From: Candidatus Sedimenticola sp. (ex Thyasira tokunagai)
GTDB lineage: Bacteria > Pseudomonadota > Gammaproteobacteria > Chromatiales > Chromatiaceae
Reading direction: 5' to 3'
DNA length: 64,000 nucleotides
NCBI GenBank assembly: GCA_037318855.1
Contig: CP134874.1
Location: 3,844,598-3,908,597, forward strand
Shown here: positions 53,188 to 62,027 of the stretch, one piece after another
How the letters are laid out: the number at the start of each line of letters is the position of its first letter
Position numbering within the stretch: the first letter of the stretch is position 1
Made by a program: the position numbers and the translations under genes
Notes under the pieces: generated by a model
The model's database searches: none
Told to the model about the DNA's origin: nothing
The model's input: only the letters and a program-made list of their open reading frames with translations

Positions 53188-54204
53188 ATGCCAAAACCAA
53201 GAAAGAGCCTTATCAGCCTTGATGCCACACCCTACTATCACTGCGTTTCACGCTGTGTACGCCGGGCCTTTCTCTGCGGCACCGATCAACTTACAGGGCG
53301 GTCCTATGAACATCGCCGTGGGTGGATAGAGAAGCGGTTACTGGAATTACCTCACTACTTTGCGATTGATATCAGTGCATTTTCAGTTATGCACAACCAC
53401 ACTCATCTAGTGCTCTACATCAATACAGCACGCGCACAAGGCTGGTCACTCCATGAAGTCATTGAACAATGGCATGGGCTGTTCAACGGCAACTCGTTGA
53501 GCCAGCGCTTTCTTAGAAATGAGCCGATGTGCAAAGCTGAGCTGGAACAGGTTGAACAATTAGCTGAATCCTGGAGAGAGCGTCTTTCCTCGGTGAGCTG
53601 GTTTATGCGCTGTCTCAACGAAACCATTGCACGCCAAGCCAACGCCGAAGATGGCTGTACCGGTCGTTTTTGGGAAGGCCGATTCAAGTGCCAGGCTCTC
53701 CTTGATGAAGCTGCACTGGCCGCCTGTATGGCCTATGTCGACCTCAATCCCATCAGGGCAGGAATAGCGGAGACACCGGAATCATCAGATTACACCTCTA
53801 TACATCGCCGTATTCAGGCTATAGAAGGCACGAGCGGTAGTGATGTACTGCACCAGGAAACAGAGCGCCCCACCCAGCCGCCTGAACTCCAGCCATTTGT
53901 CGGCTACCCTAGAGAACCTATGCCTAAGGGGCTACCCTTCCGTCTTGAGGATTACCTTGAACTGGTGGATTGGACAGGAAGAGCTATACGGGACGATAAA
54001 CGTGGTGCTATCCCTTCTGCCCTGCCCCCCATACTTGACCGCCTGCAGGTCGATCCCAAGTCATGGCTGTATATGACCACATCATTCGAAAGTCGCTTTA
54101 GATCCCTGGTCGGGCGAGCCGATAAAATCCATGCTGCTTGTGAGAAACTTGGCCAACGCTGGGCCCATGGCATTGTAGCCTGTCGGCAGTTACTGACAAT
54201 CTGA
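53188..54204 (+). CDS. REP-associated tyrosine transposase (RAYT, Y1_Tnp)
   Basis: 338 residues, RBS AAGGAAAG. Y1/HUH features: YYHCVSRCVRRAFLCG, metal-binding VMHNHTHLVLY (HxH), and FWEGRFKCQALLDEAALAACMAYVDLNPIRAG with the catalytic Tyr. Such proteins mobilise or maintain short palindromic repeats. The long C-terminal region is usual for the large RAYT group. A deletion remnant of a related copy lies at 52505-52592. Confidence 0.93.
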   Translation: MPKPRKSLISLDATPYYHCVSRCVRRAFLCGTDQLTGRSYEHRRGWIEKRLLELPHYFAIDISAFSVMHNHTHLVLYINTARAQGWSLHEVIEQWHGLFNGNSLSQRFLRNEPMCKAELEQVEQLAESWRERLSSVSWFMRCLNETIARQANAEDGCTGRFWEGRFKCQALLDEAALAACMAYVDLNPIRAGIAETPESSDYTSIHRRIQAIEGTSGSDVLHQETERPTQPPELQPFVGYPREPMPKGLPFRLEDYLELVDWTGRAIRDDKRGAIPSALPPILDRLQVDPKSWLYMTTSFESRFRSLVGRADKIHAACEKLGQRWAHGIVACRQLLTI

Positions 54205-54425
54205 TACGATCGCCCGCCCCCTCAAAATATTCACTATCGGATTTCCTATCCCAGCGACACCTTGGCTGTGATTTGGAATACAGCTGTCTATTTCTTGAGT
54301 TAATCATCCTTAGCCGAGAACTTTCACCAAAAGTCAGCTGCTATTCATTTCAAAGGGCGCTGAGCCAATGTGAGGATGCAGTTTAGATTCGTTTAAATAT
54401 GGGTGTCTTGTTGTTGTTTTTTTGT
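54205..54425 (+). repeat. Duplicated about 215-bp segment, copy 1 (partner 56321-56525)
   Basis: It starts directly after the RAYT stop. Shared strings with copy 2 include ACACCTTGGCTGTGATT, GAATACAGCTGT, AACTTTCACCAAAAGTC, GAGCCAATGTGAGGA and ATGGGTGTCTTGTT. It flanks hisI-hisG on the left and contains no gene. Confidence 0.85.
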
Positions 54426-54511
54426 TCTGCTCCATGGTTATTGAAAGGGTGTTATAATACGCGGCTTAATTTCACCCCAATACTGATCACAACACTATGG
54501 CGCTTACAAGC

Positions 54512-54797
54512 GTGTCGCTACCTCGTGAAAGATTTTGGGACATCCAAGTCTCCAAAATCGACTCGCCTACGCGACAGCCGTTATGCCCCGACCGTCCTGC
54601 GTACGTCACGATTCCGTATTGCACATTGCAGCAAAGCTGCTTGTGCACTACTCCATCATGACTCCCGCAATGACTCTACGGCGTTTCGGATGCACTCCTT
54701 GTATGCCCTACATCGCTCCCTGCCGGTCGCAATTCCGGCCATACAACCGCGCCTACGCCTATCGGGGACTAATCGCCTCGGCTTTCAGCCTTCCATG
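54512..54797 (+). repeat. Structured dispersed element, copy 1, abutting hisI
   Basis: Homologous to 59343-59632: shared GGGACATCCAAGTC, CCGTCCTG, CGGATGC, ATCGGGGA and a CCATGG end. The GATTTTGG/CCAAAATC stem (54531-54559) encloses the conserved ACATCCAAGT loop. The end of the element is the hisI start codon region. The frame open through it (from 54399) is not credible as coding. A TATAAT box is at 54453-54458 without a good -35. Confidence 0.7.
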
Positions 54798-55196
54798 GCG
54801 ATCAGCGACCAAGAACTATTGAATGCGGTCGACTTCACCAAGGGAAACGGCCTGGTAACGGCGATTGCACAGGATGCCAACACCGGAGAGATCCTGATGC
54901 TGGCCAATATGAACGAAGAATCCCTGGGCATGACCCTTGAGCTGGGCGAAGCGGTCTACTGGAGCCGCTCACGCCAGAAACTCTGGCACAAGGGGGAGGA
55001 GAGTGGCAATGTTCAGAAGGTCAAGGAGCTCTACATCGATTGCGACGGTGACGCCATCCTGATGAAGGTTGAACAGATCGGCGATGCGGCCTGTCATACC
55101 GGGAAACGCTCTTGCTTCTTCCGCAGAGTGGATAGTGGTGCGGTGGTTGATGTCGGTGTACAGGTGTTTGATCCCAAAGAGGTGTACAAGAAATGA
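54795..55196 (+). CDS. hisI: Phosphoribosyl-AMP cyclohydrolase
   Basis: 133 residues from ATG 54795, the start matching family length. Motifs: NGLVTAIAQDANTGEILMLANMNEESL, VYWSRSRQKLWHKGEESGNVQKV, DCDGDAILMKVEQIGDAACHTGKRSCFFR with the Zn-binding Cys residues. Third step of histidine synthesis. The stop overlaps the hisG start (ATGA). No clear RBS: the upstream DNA is a dispersed element. Confidence 0.95.
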   Translation: MAISDQELLNAVDFTKGNGLVTAIAQDANTGEILMLANMNEESLGMTLELGEAVYWSRSRQKLWHKGEESGNVQKVKELYIDCDGDAILMKVEQIGDAACHTGKRSCFFRRVDSGAVVDVGVQVFDPKEVYKK

Positions 55197-56077
55197 TGAC
55201 CGATAAGACCCGCCTGCGCATAGGTATCCCCAAGGGGAGCCTACAGGAAACGACAAAAAAGCTCTTTGCCCATGCAGGATTCAATCTGCACATCTCAGGT
55301 CGCTCCTACTACCCCGATATCGATGATTCCGAGCTTCAGTGTATTCTGATCAGACCCCAGGAGATGGCCCGCTATGTAGAACTAGGAGTACTGGACTGCG
55401 CCATCACCGGCCTCGACTGGATACTGGAGACCGGCGCTGATGTGCAGGAACTGGCTGACCTCAAAGCGCCCTGGTCGAACTACGGCACGGTACGCTGGGT
55501 GATGGCATCCAAAGAGGGTTCACCCTTCGGCGACGTCAAAGATCTGGAAGGGAAGCGTATCGCCACTGAAGCGGCCGGCATGACCCGGCGTTTTCTGGCC
55601 GACCATGGCGTCACTGCCGATGTAGAGTTCTCCTGGGGCGCAACCGAGGTGAAACCACCGATTCTGGCGGATGCCATAGTGGATGTCTCAGAAACCGGAT
55701 CGAGCCTGCGGGCCAACAACCTCAAAGTGATGCACGTCGTGCTGGAGAGTACCCCACGCTTCATCGCCAACAACGACTCGTTGCAGGATGAGTGGAAGAA
55801 GGACAAGATCGACCGTTTATTGATGCTACTTGAAGGAGCGATACGTGCCGCCACAAGGGTTACCCTGGCGATGAACGTTCCACGCAACAATATCGATGAC
55901 GTACTGGCTCTGTTGCCGGCCCTATCCACACCCACCGTCTCCACCCTGTCAGATCCTGAGTGGGTGGACATCAGTACGGTGGTGGAAGAGAAGCTGGTGC
56001 GTGACTTACTGCCACAGCTCCACTTGGCCGGCGCCCGTGGCATCATAGAGATGCCCATCAACAAGATAATCGAGTGA
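55193..56077 (+). CDS. hisG: ATP phosphoribosyltransferase, long form
   Basis: 294 residues, the long HisG type with a C-terminal ACT-like regulatory domain (NVPRNNIDDVLALLPALSTPTVSTL, ARGIIEMPINKII). The catalytic part has LRIGIPKGSLQ, DCAITGLDWI, RIATEAAGMTRRFL and the PRPP-binding DAIVDVSETGSSLRANNL. First step of histidine synthesis, feedback-inhibited by histidine. Translationally coupled to hisI. Other his genes are not in the window. Confidence 0.95.
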   Translation: MMTDKTRLRIGIPKGSLQETTKKLFAHAGFNLHISGRSYYPDIDDSELQCILIRPQEMARYVELGVLDCAITGLDWILETGADVQELADLKAPWSNYGTVRWVMASKEGSPFGDVKDLEGKRIATEAAGMTRRFLADHGVTADVEFSWGATEVKPPILADAIVDVSETGSSLRANNLKVMHVVLESTPRFIANNDSLQDEWKKDKIDRLLMLLEGAIRAATRVTLAMNVPRNNIDDVLALLPALSTPTVSTLSDPEWVDISTVVEEKLVRDLLPQLHLAGARGIIEMPINKIIE

Positions 56078-56094
56078 TTCCCAACGCAGGGATA

Positions 56095-56310
56095 GGAATT
56101 TTCTTTAGGGATACTGGAGAAGGAAGTAGCGCATCCGCTTCGGCAGGGTAATCACCCACTGCCCTACCGGCCGGCGCCTGCGGGAAGAAATGCCCGACCA
56201 GGTGGGCGGCTGTTTCCGCCATGCACTTGGTGTTACAGGAGGGACAGATACCTCTTCCTTTGCAAGAATCGGCGACCAAAAAAACCTCACCGCACTAGTC
56301 GCAACGGACG
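56095..56310 (-). pseudogene. IS91-family transposase fragment
   Basis: The minus strand encodes the IS91 zinc-finger region SCKGRGICPSCNTKCMAETAAHLVGHFFPQ, then, after a frameshift near 56180, VGQWVITLPKRMRYFLLQYP. Both match the N-terminal part of IS91/ISCR Y2 transposases by memory of the family. Nothing else of the element remains. Confidence 0.8.
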
Positions 56311-56320
56311 CGGTCGATAC

Positions 56321-56525
56321 CATCGCCCCACCCCTCAAAATGTTCACTATCGGATTACCTATCAAAGTGACACCTTGGCTGTGATTCGGAATACAGCTGT
56401 ATATTTCTTTAGTTAATCATCCTTAGCCAAGAACTTTCACCAAAAGTCTGCTGCTATTCGTGTCAAAGGTCACTGAGCCAATGTGAGGAATGCAGTTTAG
56501 ACTCGTTAAAATATGGGTGTCTTGT
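56321..56525 (+). repeat. Duplicated about 205-bp segment, copy 2 (partner 54205-54425)
   Basis: Same orientation as copy 1. Its right part overlaps the 3' end of the minus-strand hypothetical gene at 56423, giving that protein a repeat-derived tail. Confidence 0.85.
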
Positions 56526-56731
56526 TTTATCTCTTGTTTTATCTCTGTAACCCAAAATAGAGGCTTATTCGGATCTACTATCTCAAACTGCTCTGGATTA
56601 TATAAATAGGGCTGTTTCTCATCATTGATAATCCGGTAATCATTAGCTTCAATACCAATGACCTCATATACTTGCCCAATAGTCATATGAGGGCCTTTGT
56701 ATTCACCAATTTTTATATATCTTGCTTTCAT
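56423..56731 (-). CDS. Small hypothetical protein, possible integron cassette gene
   Basis: 102 residues from ATG 56731 (RBS AAAGGA). Core MKARYIKIGEYKGPHMTIGQVYEVIGIEANDYRIINDEKQPYLYNPEQFEIVD, probably a small SH3-like beta-barrel; the last about 30 residues are encoded by the duplicated segment and may be foreign. Without the IS3 element its start would lie about 20 bp after the attC-like site at 59305, as expected for a gene cassette. No known family. Confidence 0.65.
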   Translation of the reverse strand: MKARYIKIGEYKGPHMTIGQVYEVIGIEANDYRIINDEKQPYLYNPEQFEIVDPNKPLFWVTEIKQEIKQDTHILTSLNCIPHIGSVTFDTNSSRLLVKVLG

Positions 56732-56980
56732 TCCTTTCGCGTTGGTCCTGCCCACAAAAAGTAGACACCCTAACTATGCAGCAATTGCTGCCATCCTCTC
56801 AAACTCAGCTGGACTGACATAGCCAATTGCTGAGTGCCTGCGTAGGCGGTTATAAAACACTTCGATGTATTCAAAGATACCGGATTTTGCGTCGCTTATC
56901 GATTCAAACTGTTCAGCATAGATGAGTTCCACCTTTAATCGGCTAAAGAATGACTCCATCGGTGCATTGACGCTCCTATG

Positions 56981-58042
56981 TCAAGTTACTACTGCAGCAT
57001 CGTTTAAATCAGCCAGGATAAGAGGATATAGTTCTCGAACGATGTAACGCTTCAAGCATCGGCTTATCTCTTTGGTCGATTTTCCTTCTGCCGTGCGACG
57101 AGCAACATAAGTTCGAGTGCGTGGATCGCTCCGCATGCGTACCATGGCAATGGTCCACAACGCATTATTGGCAGATCGACTACCTCCACGATTGAGGCGA
57201 TGACGCACAGTCTTACCTGAAGATGCTTGCAGTGGGTTTACTCCACACAGAGCTGCTAGAGCAGCTTCGCTATGTAGCCGTTCAGGATTGTCACCAGCGA
57301 CTGACAGCAACGTCGCTGCTGTTTGTGGCCCAATGCCAAACTGTCGACGTAACCGCTTTGCTGCGCTATTTGTTAAGTGCTCCAGTGTATCATCCAGATC
57401 TTTAAGTTCAGCTGTTAGGTACATCCACCGCCTGGCGAGTAGACGAAGTGTTGTAGCCAGCGTCTTTAGTGAAATTGTTTTACCGAGAGTCCGGAGATGC
57501 AAACAACCTTGAACACACTGTCCTGGATTCGACTTCCAAAGCCTAGCTCGTATATTCTCTGGAGCAGACACCAGCAATGAACGCAATTGATTAATCGTCT
57601 GTGTTCTCGCCTTTACCGCGCTCCGCCTTGCAACTGATGCGATACGCATAGCCTCTGCAGCACCTGATTGTAACTTCGGAATAGACTGCGCTTTACCTGC
57701 CAGCACGGATCGAGCGGCACTCTCCGCATCCGTCGGATCCGATTTGCCATAGAATCGTCGCATAGAACGATCAGGACGATTGATTTCCAGGACCTCTACC
57801 TCGTGTTCAGATAGGAATCTAGCAAGGCCTGCTCCATATGTTCCAGTACCTTCTACTCCTGCGCGTGATAAATTGCCGAACGATGACGCCCATTTTAATA
57901 AGTGCTGATAGCCAGTGCCATTTGTTTCTATGGACAGTACATCAAGCATTTTTCCATGACTGTCAATAATCACTCCCACATGCATGTCCAGATGCGTATC
58001 AACGCCAAGTATGACTTCACACTGTATCGATTGTTTACCCAT
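56981..58042 (-). CDS. IS110-family DEDD transposase
   Basis: 353 residues from ATG 58042 (MGKQSIQCEVILGVDTHLDMH); the frame extends 20 codons upstream. RuvC-like N-terminus ILGVDTHLD, VEGTGTYG, SDPTDAESAAR, and a C-terminal Tnp20 domain with IGPQTAATLL and SGKTVRHRLNRGGSRSANNAL including the catalytic Ser region. Intact. Confidence 0.93.
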   Translation of the reverse strand: MGKQSIQCEVILGVDTHLDMHVGVIIDSHGKMLDVLSIETNGTGYQHLLKWASSFGNLSRAGVEGTGTYGAGLARFLSEHEVEVLEINRPDRSMRRFYGKSDPTDAESAARSVLAGKAQSIPKLQSGAAEAMRIASVARRSAVKARTQTINQLRSLLVSAPENIRARLWKSNPGQCVQGCLHLRTLGKTISLKTLATTLRLLARRWMYLTAELKDLDDTLEHLTNSAAKRLRRQFGIGPQTAATLLSVAGDNPERLHSEAALAALCGVNPLQASSGKTVRHRLNRGGSRSANNALWTIAMVRMRSDPRTRTYVARRTAEGKSTKEISRCLKRYIVRELYPLILADLNDAAVVT

Positions 58043-58262
58043 TTCAAGTGCCCTCTGAAGGCCTAGATATTGATCACCAACCCACATTGCAGGACAGGAC
58101 ACTCAAGTTGCAGTACAAAGCTCCTATTAGGTCACAGGCAATGGGCCCGGAGATACTCGGGGAACGCCAGTATCCAACCGACAGGTCAACGCAAAGGCAG
58201 CTTCGCCAATCCCAGCACGGGTCAGGTTGGACTGGACATTCAATAGAATTGTAGACTGAGTG
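58043..58262 (-). ncRNA. Candidate bridge RNA region of the nested IS110 element
   Basis: About 220 bp of non-coding DNA lie 5' of this transposase and only about 10 bp lie 3' of it. In IS110-group elements the long 5' non-coding end encodes the bridge (seek) RNA. This is position-based inference; the loops were not assigned. Confidence 0.45.
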
Positions 58263-58929
58263 TCCCAACAGTTTCCTTTACGGCTCATGCTGGGCCTGCA
58301 CCCCTTCCGCTTCATATAGTCAATATACTTCTGTGATCGATATTGAACTCCCCTGTCCGAGTGGATGATCAAGCCAGGTTTAATCTCTCTCCGCTCAAAT
58401 GCCATCGCCAGAGCATCCGTTACCAGCCGCTCCGTCATCGAAGTATCCAAAGCCCAACCAACGATACAGCGTGAATAAAGATCCATCACTGTAGCCAAGT
58501 AGAGCCATTGCTCATCGACCCATATATAGGTGATATCAGTGGTCCATTTCTCATTGGGCCTACCAGCTTCAAATTTACGCCTGAGCAGATTATCCGCCAC
58601 GTTATGCATAGTCAGGGCATGGCTGCCATAATTGAAGGCTTTACCATTTCGCGCTTTTAACCCCTGCTTTCTAAGAATATCGGCGATATAATTCGTTGAA
58701 CAAGGGATGTTCAGTGCATTCAACTCTTCAGCAATGCGTGGTGCTCCGTAGCGAGCCTTAAAGTCCGCATAGGTGTCTGCTACCTGCTTTTCCATATGCT
58801 CACGTCGGACCGTGCTCGCACTTTTTGGCCGACTCCTCCATCGATAATAGCCAGATCGTGATACATCCAACGCACGACACATCATGGCGATTGTGTACCA
58901 CTCCTTGTGTTCTCGGATCAAAGCGTACT

Positions 58930-59238
58930 TCACTCTTGGTTGTTCGCGAAGTACGCAGCTGCCTTTTTTAAGAATTCGACCTCCTTTTCTAGTGCAGCCT
59001 TCTCACGTTTTAGCTTGCGGATCTCTTCGCTCTCTTTCTTGGAGTAGTCCACACCACCCACGGAATTAAATTGCTTTTCAGAGAGTCGATTGAACTGACG
59101 GCGCCAGTTATATATTTGGCCGGGGTGGATGCCTAGTTCCCTGGCTACTGATGCCGCTGTACATCCCTCTTTATCTGCTCGTTTTACCGCTTCCCTGCGA
59201 AATTCCTCTGTGTATGCTTGTGTCTTCTTACGTGCCAT
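58930..59238 (-). CDS. IS3-family orfA (HTH_Tnp_1)
   Basis: 102 residues from ATG 59238 (RBS GGAGGTG). HTH segment FRREAVKRADKEGCTAASVARELGIHPGQIYNWRR and a C-terminal leucine-zipper-like LKREKAALEKEVEFLKKA. The slippery heptamer A-AAA-AAG in EFLKKA suits -1 frameshifting into orfB. Confidence 0.92.
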   Translation of the reverse strand: MARKKTQAYTEEFRREAVKRADKEGCTAASVARELGIHPGQIYNWRRQFNRLSEKQFNSVGGVDYSKKESEEIRKLKREKAALEKEVEFLKKAAAYFANNQE

Positions 59239-59304
59239 CTTGAGCACCTCCATATAGATAAATCTAACTATACAAGGTGTCTACTAATTGTGGGTAACTC
59301 GGGC

Positions 59305-59660
59305 GTATAACGCCAAGCACTGCCGAGAGGAGCCGCGCAGCGGCTAAGCGAGTCTTCGATTTCGTGATGCAAAACGGGACATCCAAGTCCCCCTTTTGCA
59401 CTCAATCTTCGACAGCCTATTAGTACCCCGGCCGTCCTGGTCACTAACCGCTACGCGATAACATCGCAAGCTCGTTACCGCTTCGCAGTCAGTTCCCATT
59501 GACTGGACGCCGTGTTCGGATGCCTACTTTGCTTCCCCTCTGGCGCGCTGCGCGCACGACGGGTAAGCAGTGCGGCCTCACGGCTACCGGGGATTACCAG
59601 CCCTCGCTTCGCTCTCCATGGCTGGCAGCGGACGAATCGGCTGGTGCGCCTGGTTATGTT
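59305..59660 (-). other. attC-like recombination site C, expanded by a repeat in its loop
   Basis: On the minus strand it starts ACATAACCAGGCGCACCAGCCGA and ends TCGGCAGTGCTTGGCGTTATAC. The arms pair as R'' (ACATAAC) with R' (GTTATAC, one mismatch to GTTRRRY) and as L'' with L'. The length, about 356 bp, is far above usual attC size because a 290-bp dispersed element (59343-59632) occupies the middle. It lies 3' of the small gene at 59914-60258. Confidence 0.45.
59343..59632 (+). repeat. Structured dispersed element, copy 2
   Basis: Homologous to 54512-54797. The hairpin TGCAAAA...TTTTGCA (59368-59400) encloses GGGACATCCAAGTCC. Compared with copy 1 the loop is conserved and the outer stem has changed on both strands, preserving pairing. 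Confidence 0.65.
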
Positions 59661-59913
59661 GCATAATACGATCCATACTTAACAGTAATTTCCTTAAGAA
59701 ATAACAAGGCCTTTTCAGGATATATTGGATCAGAGTACTTCTAATACTGTCGACCAACAATTAGCACTCTATTTATTCGACCTCACTCTAATAAAATAAA
59801 AAGGTATCTGACCTCTTAACTGCTAGTTTCCGCACTTTATTAAGCCGAAACTAATTTCTCTATTTTCTTTAGCTTTCGTCCCCTATGATTGTTTAACATT
59901 TCCACAAGCTTAT

Positions 59914-60258
59914 TTAAATCCGTAGGACTATATGTGTATTTTCTATGAAATAATGCTTCTCACCATTATTCATCAATAATTCAAGATCCGCACGCCACTG
60001 ATATTTTTTTGCAGACTTGATCTTATTCAGGTGAACACAATAGCTTTTATAAAAATAATAAAATATCGCTCTATCCTCTTCGATAGCAACCTTATAAACA
60101 AACCATCTAATATTTCCAGCAACTATAAACGCAATTACAAGCGCTACTAATTTGATATCAACAAACCCATAACAAGTGAAGAAGACAGCTATAGATAAAG
60201 TAAGAACATACCTCAGCACTAAATATTTAGAACTTGCATAAAATATATTATTAGTCAT
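59914..60258 (-). CDS. Small AT-rich membrane protein, possible cassette gene
   Basis: 114 residues (MTNNIFYASSKYLVLRYVL), with two hydrophobic segments (about 14-50) and a soluble C-terminus. No family recognised. Strongly AT-rich relative to core genes. It is followed by 253 bp of AT-rich gene-free DNA (59661-59913) and attC-like site C. IS1380 copy 4 sits 18 bp upstream of its start. Confidence 0.6.
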   Translation of the reverse strand: MTNNIFYASSKYLVLRYVLTLSIAVFFTCYGFVDIKLVALVIAFIVAGNIRWFVYKVAIEEDRAIFYYFYKSYCVHLNKIKSAKKYQWRADLELLMNNGEKHYFIENTHIVLRI

Positions 60259-60276
60259 GAAAGATTAACTCACTAG

Positions 60277-61846
60277 CCCGCATGTTTCACCCAGCATTCG
60301 ATTCGATGCTTTTTAACCCATACTAAGCAAGTCAGAAGCAAGATAGGAATGTATATCTTATCGAAGGTGGTTTTCTGACAATCAAAGCACACCTCCCCCT
60401 TACCCCCATTGTTTATCATCGTGCCGGGGCGGCACTCCTTGAGAACTATCCGGGTCGCAGACGAGCAACCACCAAGGCGAAGAGATCCTGATAAGGGTAA
60501 GCGCTGGAGAGCAGGAAGCGGATACGGCGCGTATTGCGCAGCATAACTGCACCGATCTTTAACAACTTGATCCGAAGCGTGCCTACTTGGCCTCTCGCCA
60601 GTTCTGTGCCCTTGAGCGCCAACCGGCGGATACTCTCCATCAGCACATAAGCCAGGCTGGAGAGGAGTAACCGGAACTGATTCGCCCACCAATAGTGGGC
60701 ACTGGTACGATCTGCAAAGAGCCCCATCTGCTGCTCTTTAATCCGGTTCTCCATCTCGCCACGGGCACAGTAGAGATCATCGTAGAGTGCCTGCTTGTCA
60801 CCTTCCAGATTGGTGACGATGAAACGTGGATTGCGCCCCTTGTCTGTGACCTCCAGCTTAGCAATGACCTGGCGAGTATGTTTCCAACTCTTGGCGGCAT
60901 AGTGCAACCGGAAGAACTCCGCTGTTTCTCGCCAGTCAGTTCGACAAGTTGTTCAACAATCTGCATACCCGGTTCAATCATCTGCTCCAGCCGCTTATTG
61001 CGGGCAATACCAATGATGTACTTCACACCACGGCGTTCACACCAGTCCAGCATTCTATGGCGACAGAACCCGGAGTCTCCTCGGAAGATGATCTGAACAT
61101 CGGGCCATTCCTGGCGCAGCCGTTTCGTCAGTAACGCCAGAATCGCCCATGTATGTTTCGCCCCGTCAACATTGCTGGGCCTCAGGTAGCTGATGAGCAA
61201 TTGATCACCACAAAAGACATAGAGGGGAAGAAAACAGTAGTGGCCATAATAGCCATGGAAAAAGCGTCCCTCCTGCATACCATGAACTTGATCATCGGTG
61301 GCATCAAAGTCCAGGATCAACTCATCGGGAGGAGAGTCAAAAGAAGCGATGAATTGGTCGATCAACACCCTATGGATATCGACTGCCGCCTTTCTTCCAG
61401 TACGGCCCTCAAGCCGACAGAGGGTAGACTGACTACCCAATTTCTGTTCCCGGTCGACAGCCGTCTGCAAAGCAGGATCATTACGCAGGGTTTTGTGATC
61501 GTTGAGGTCTTCATAGCCCAAGCCTAGACCGTAAACACGTTGTCGTAGCAGGCTCAGTTGGGAGTGAGTGATGTAATCAGGATTTCGCGGATCTGGAATG
61601 ACGGCATCAACCGCTTTCATTAAACCGAGTCGCCTGTCGATCTGTCTCAGTAGAAGCACACCCCCATCTGAAGTAATGTCGCCGCCGCTAAATTCGGCCT
61701 GTACCTTGCGGCGTTTAAGGACTGGAAATTCCAGAACAGTTTGGTTACAGTTTGTCACAGGCAGAATCCTTTTCGATTACAGTGTAAGTAACTGAATTAT
61801 ATCGAATATACGAGGATTCTGCCTTTTATTTTGTGAAATATTGGGG
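60277..61846 (-). mobile_element. IS1380-family element, copy 4 (1570 bp)
   Basis: Ends and orientation as copy 1; CTAG duplication at 60273-60276 and 61847-61850. One base shorter than the others. Confidence 0.95.
60446..61758 (-). pseudogene. IS1380-family transposase with frameshift
   Basis: Identical to the other copies except an Asp-to-Gly change (GYYGHYCF instead of GYYDHYCF) and loss of one C in the CCC near 60919. The loss shifts frame after GEKQR; the C-terminal 153 residues, with the last catalytic region, are out of frame. Inactive unless frameshifted or complemented in trans. Confidence 0.93.
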
Positions 61847-61960
61847 CTAGTTATATGAAGCTAGATCACCTTTAGAACTTACCTCATTTACCTTCACACT
61901 ATCTATCCGAACACTCTTTAAATAAAGGGCACACACCCCTTATCATGGTTTTATTTTTAA

Positions 61961-62027
61961 ACATAACGCTGCCTTCAGCGGAGCAGGCGCGGTAGCGACT
62001 GCATCCGCTGGAAGGCCTGGTTAGTGT
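61961..62027 (-). other. attC-like integron recombination site B
   Basis: On the minus strand: ACACTAAC (R''), GGCCTTCCAGCGGATGC (L''), a short loop, GCTCCGCTGAAGGC (L'), GCGTTATGT (R'). L'' and L' pair except for two extra bases on one arm, like the extrahelical bases of attC. The stop codon (TAA) of the 62021 gene lies inside R'', a typical cassette arrangement. 61851-61960 between it and IS1380 copy 4 shows no gene. Confidence 0.65.

Larger units (their letters stand above)
56971..58262 (-). mobile_element. IS110-family element nested in IS3 orfB
   Basis: Boundaries were inferred by restoring orfB: left junction GCATTG|ACGCTCC, right junction GACTGAG|TGTCCC, sharing a TG (CA on the minus strand) core dinucleotide. 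No terminal inverted repeats, as usual for IS110. Confidence 0.85.
56774..58933 (-). pseudogene. IS3-family orfB transposase, split by IS110
   Basis: 58933-58263 holds the N-terminal HTH_21-like part and most of the rve core (WTTDITYIWVDEQWLYLATVMDLYSR, IIHSDRGVQYRSQKY, SMSRKGNCWD). 56970-56774 holds APMESFFSRLKVELIY...NRLRRHSAIGYVSPAEFE. Excising 56971-58262 rejoins GNCWD|NAPMESFF. Normally made as an orfA-orfB fusion by -1 frameshifting at the AAAAAAG at 58963-58969. Confidence 0.9.
56751..59294 (-). mobile_element. IS3-family element, split by an IS110-family element
   Basis: The ends CCCACAAAAAGTAGACACC (left) and inverted CCCACAATTAGTAGACACC (right) are the terminal repeats. No clear short duplication was seen. 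It carries orfA and orfB. It separates an attC-like site from a small gene. Confidence 0.88.

Noticed and set aside
54399..54794. N-terminal extension of hisI by about 130 residues
   Set aside because: The extension lies in a dispersed non-coding element and a duplicated segment; HisI family length fits the start at 54795.
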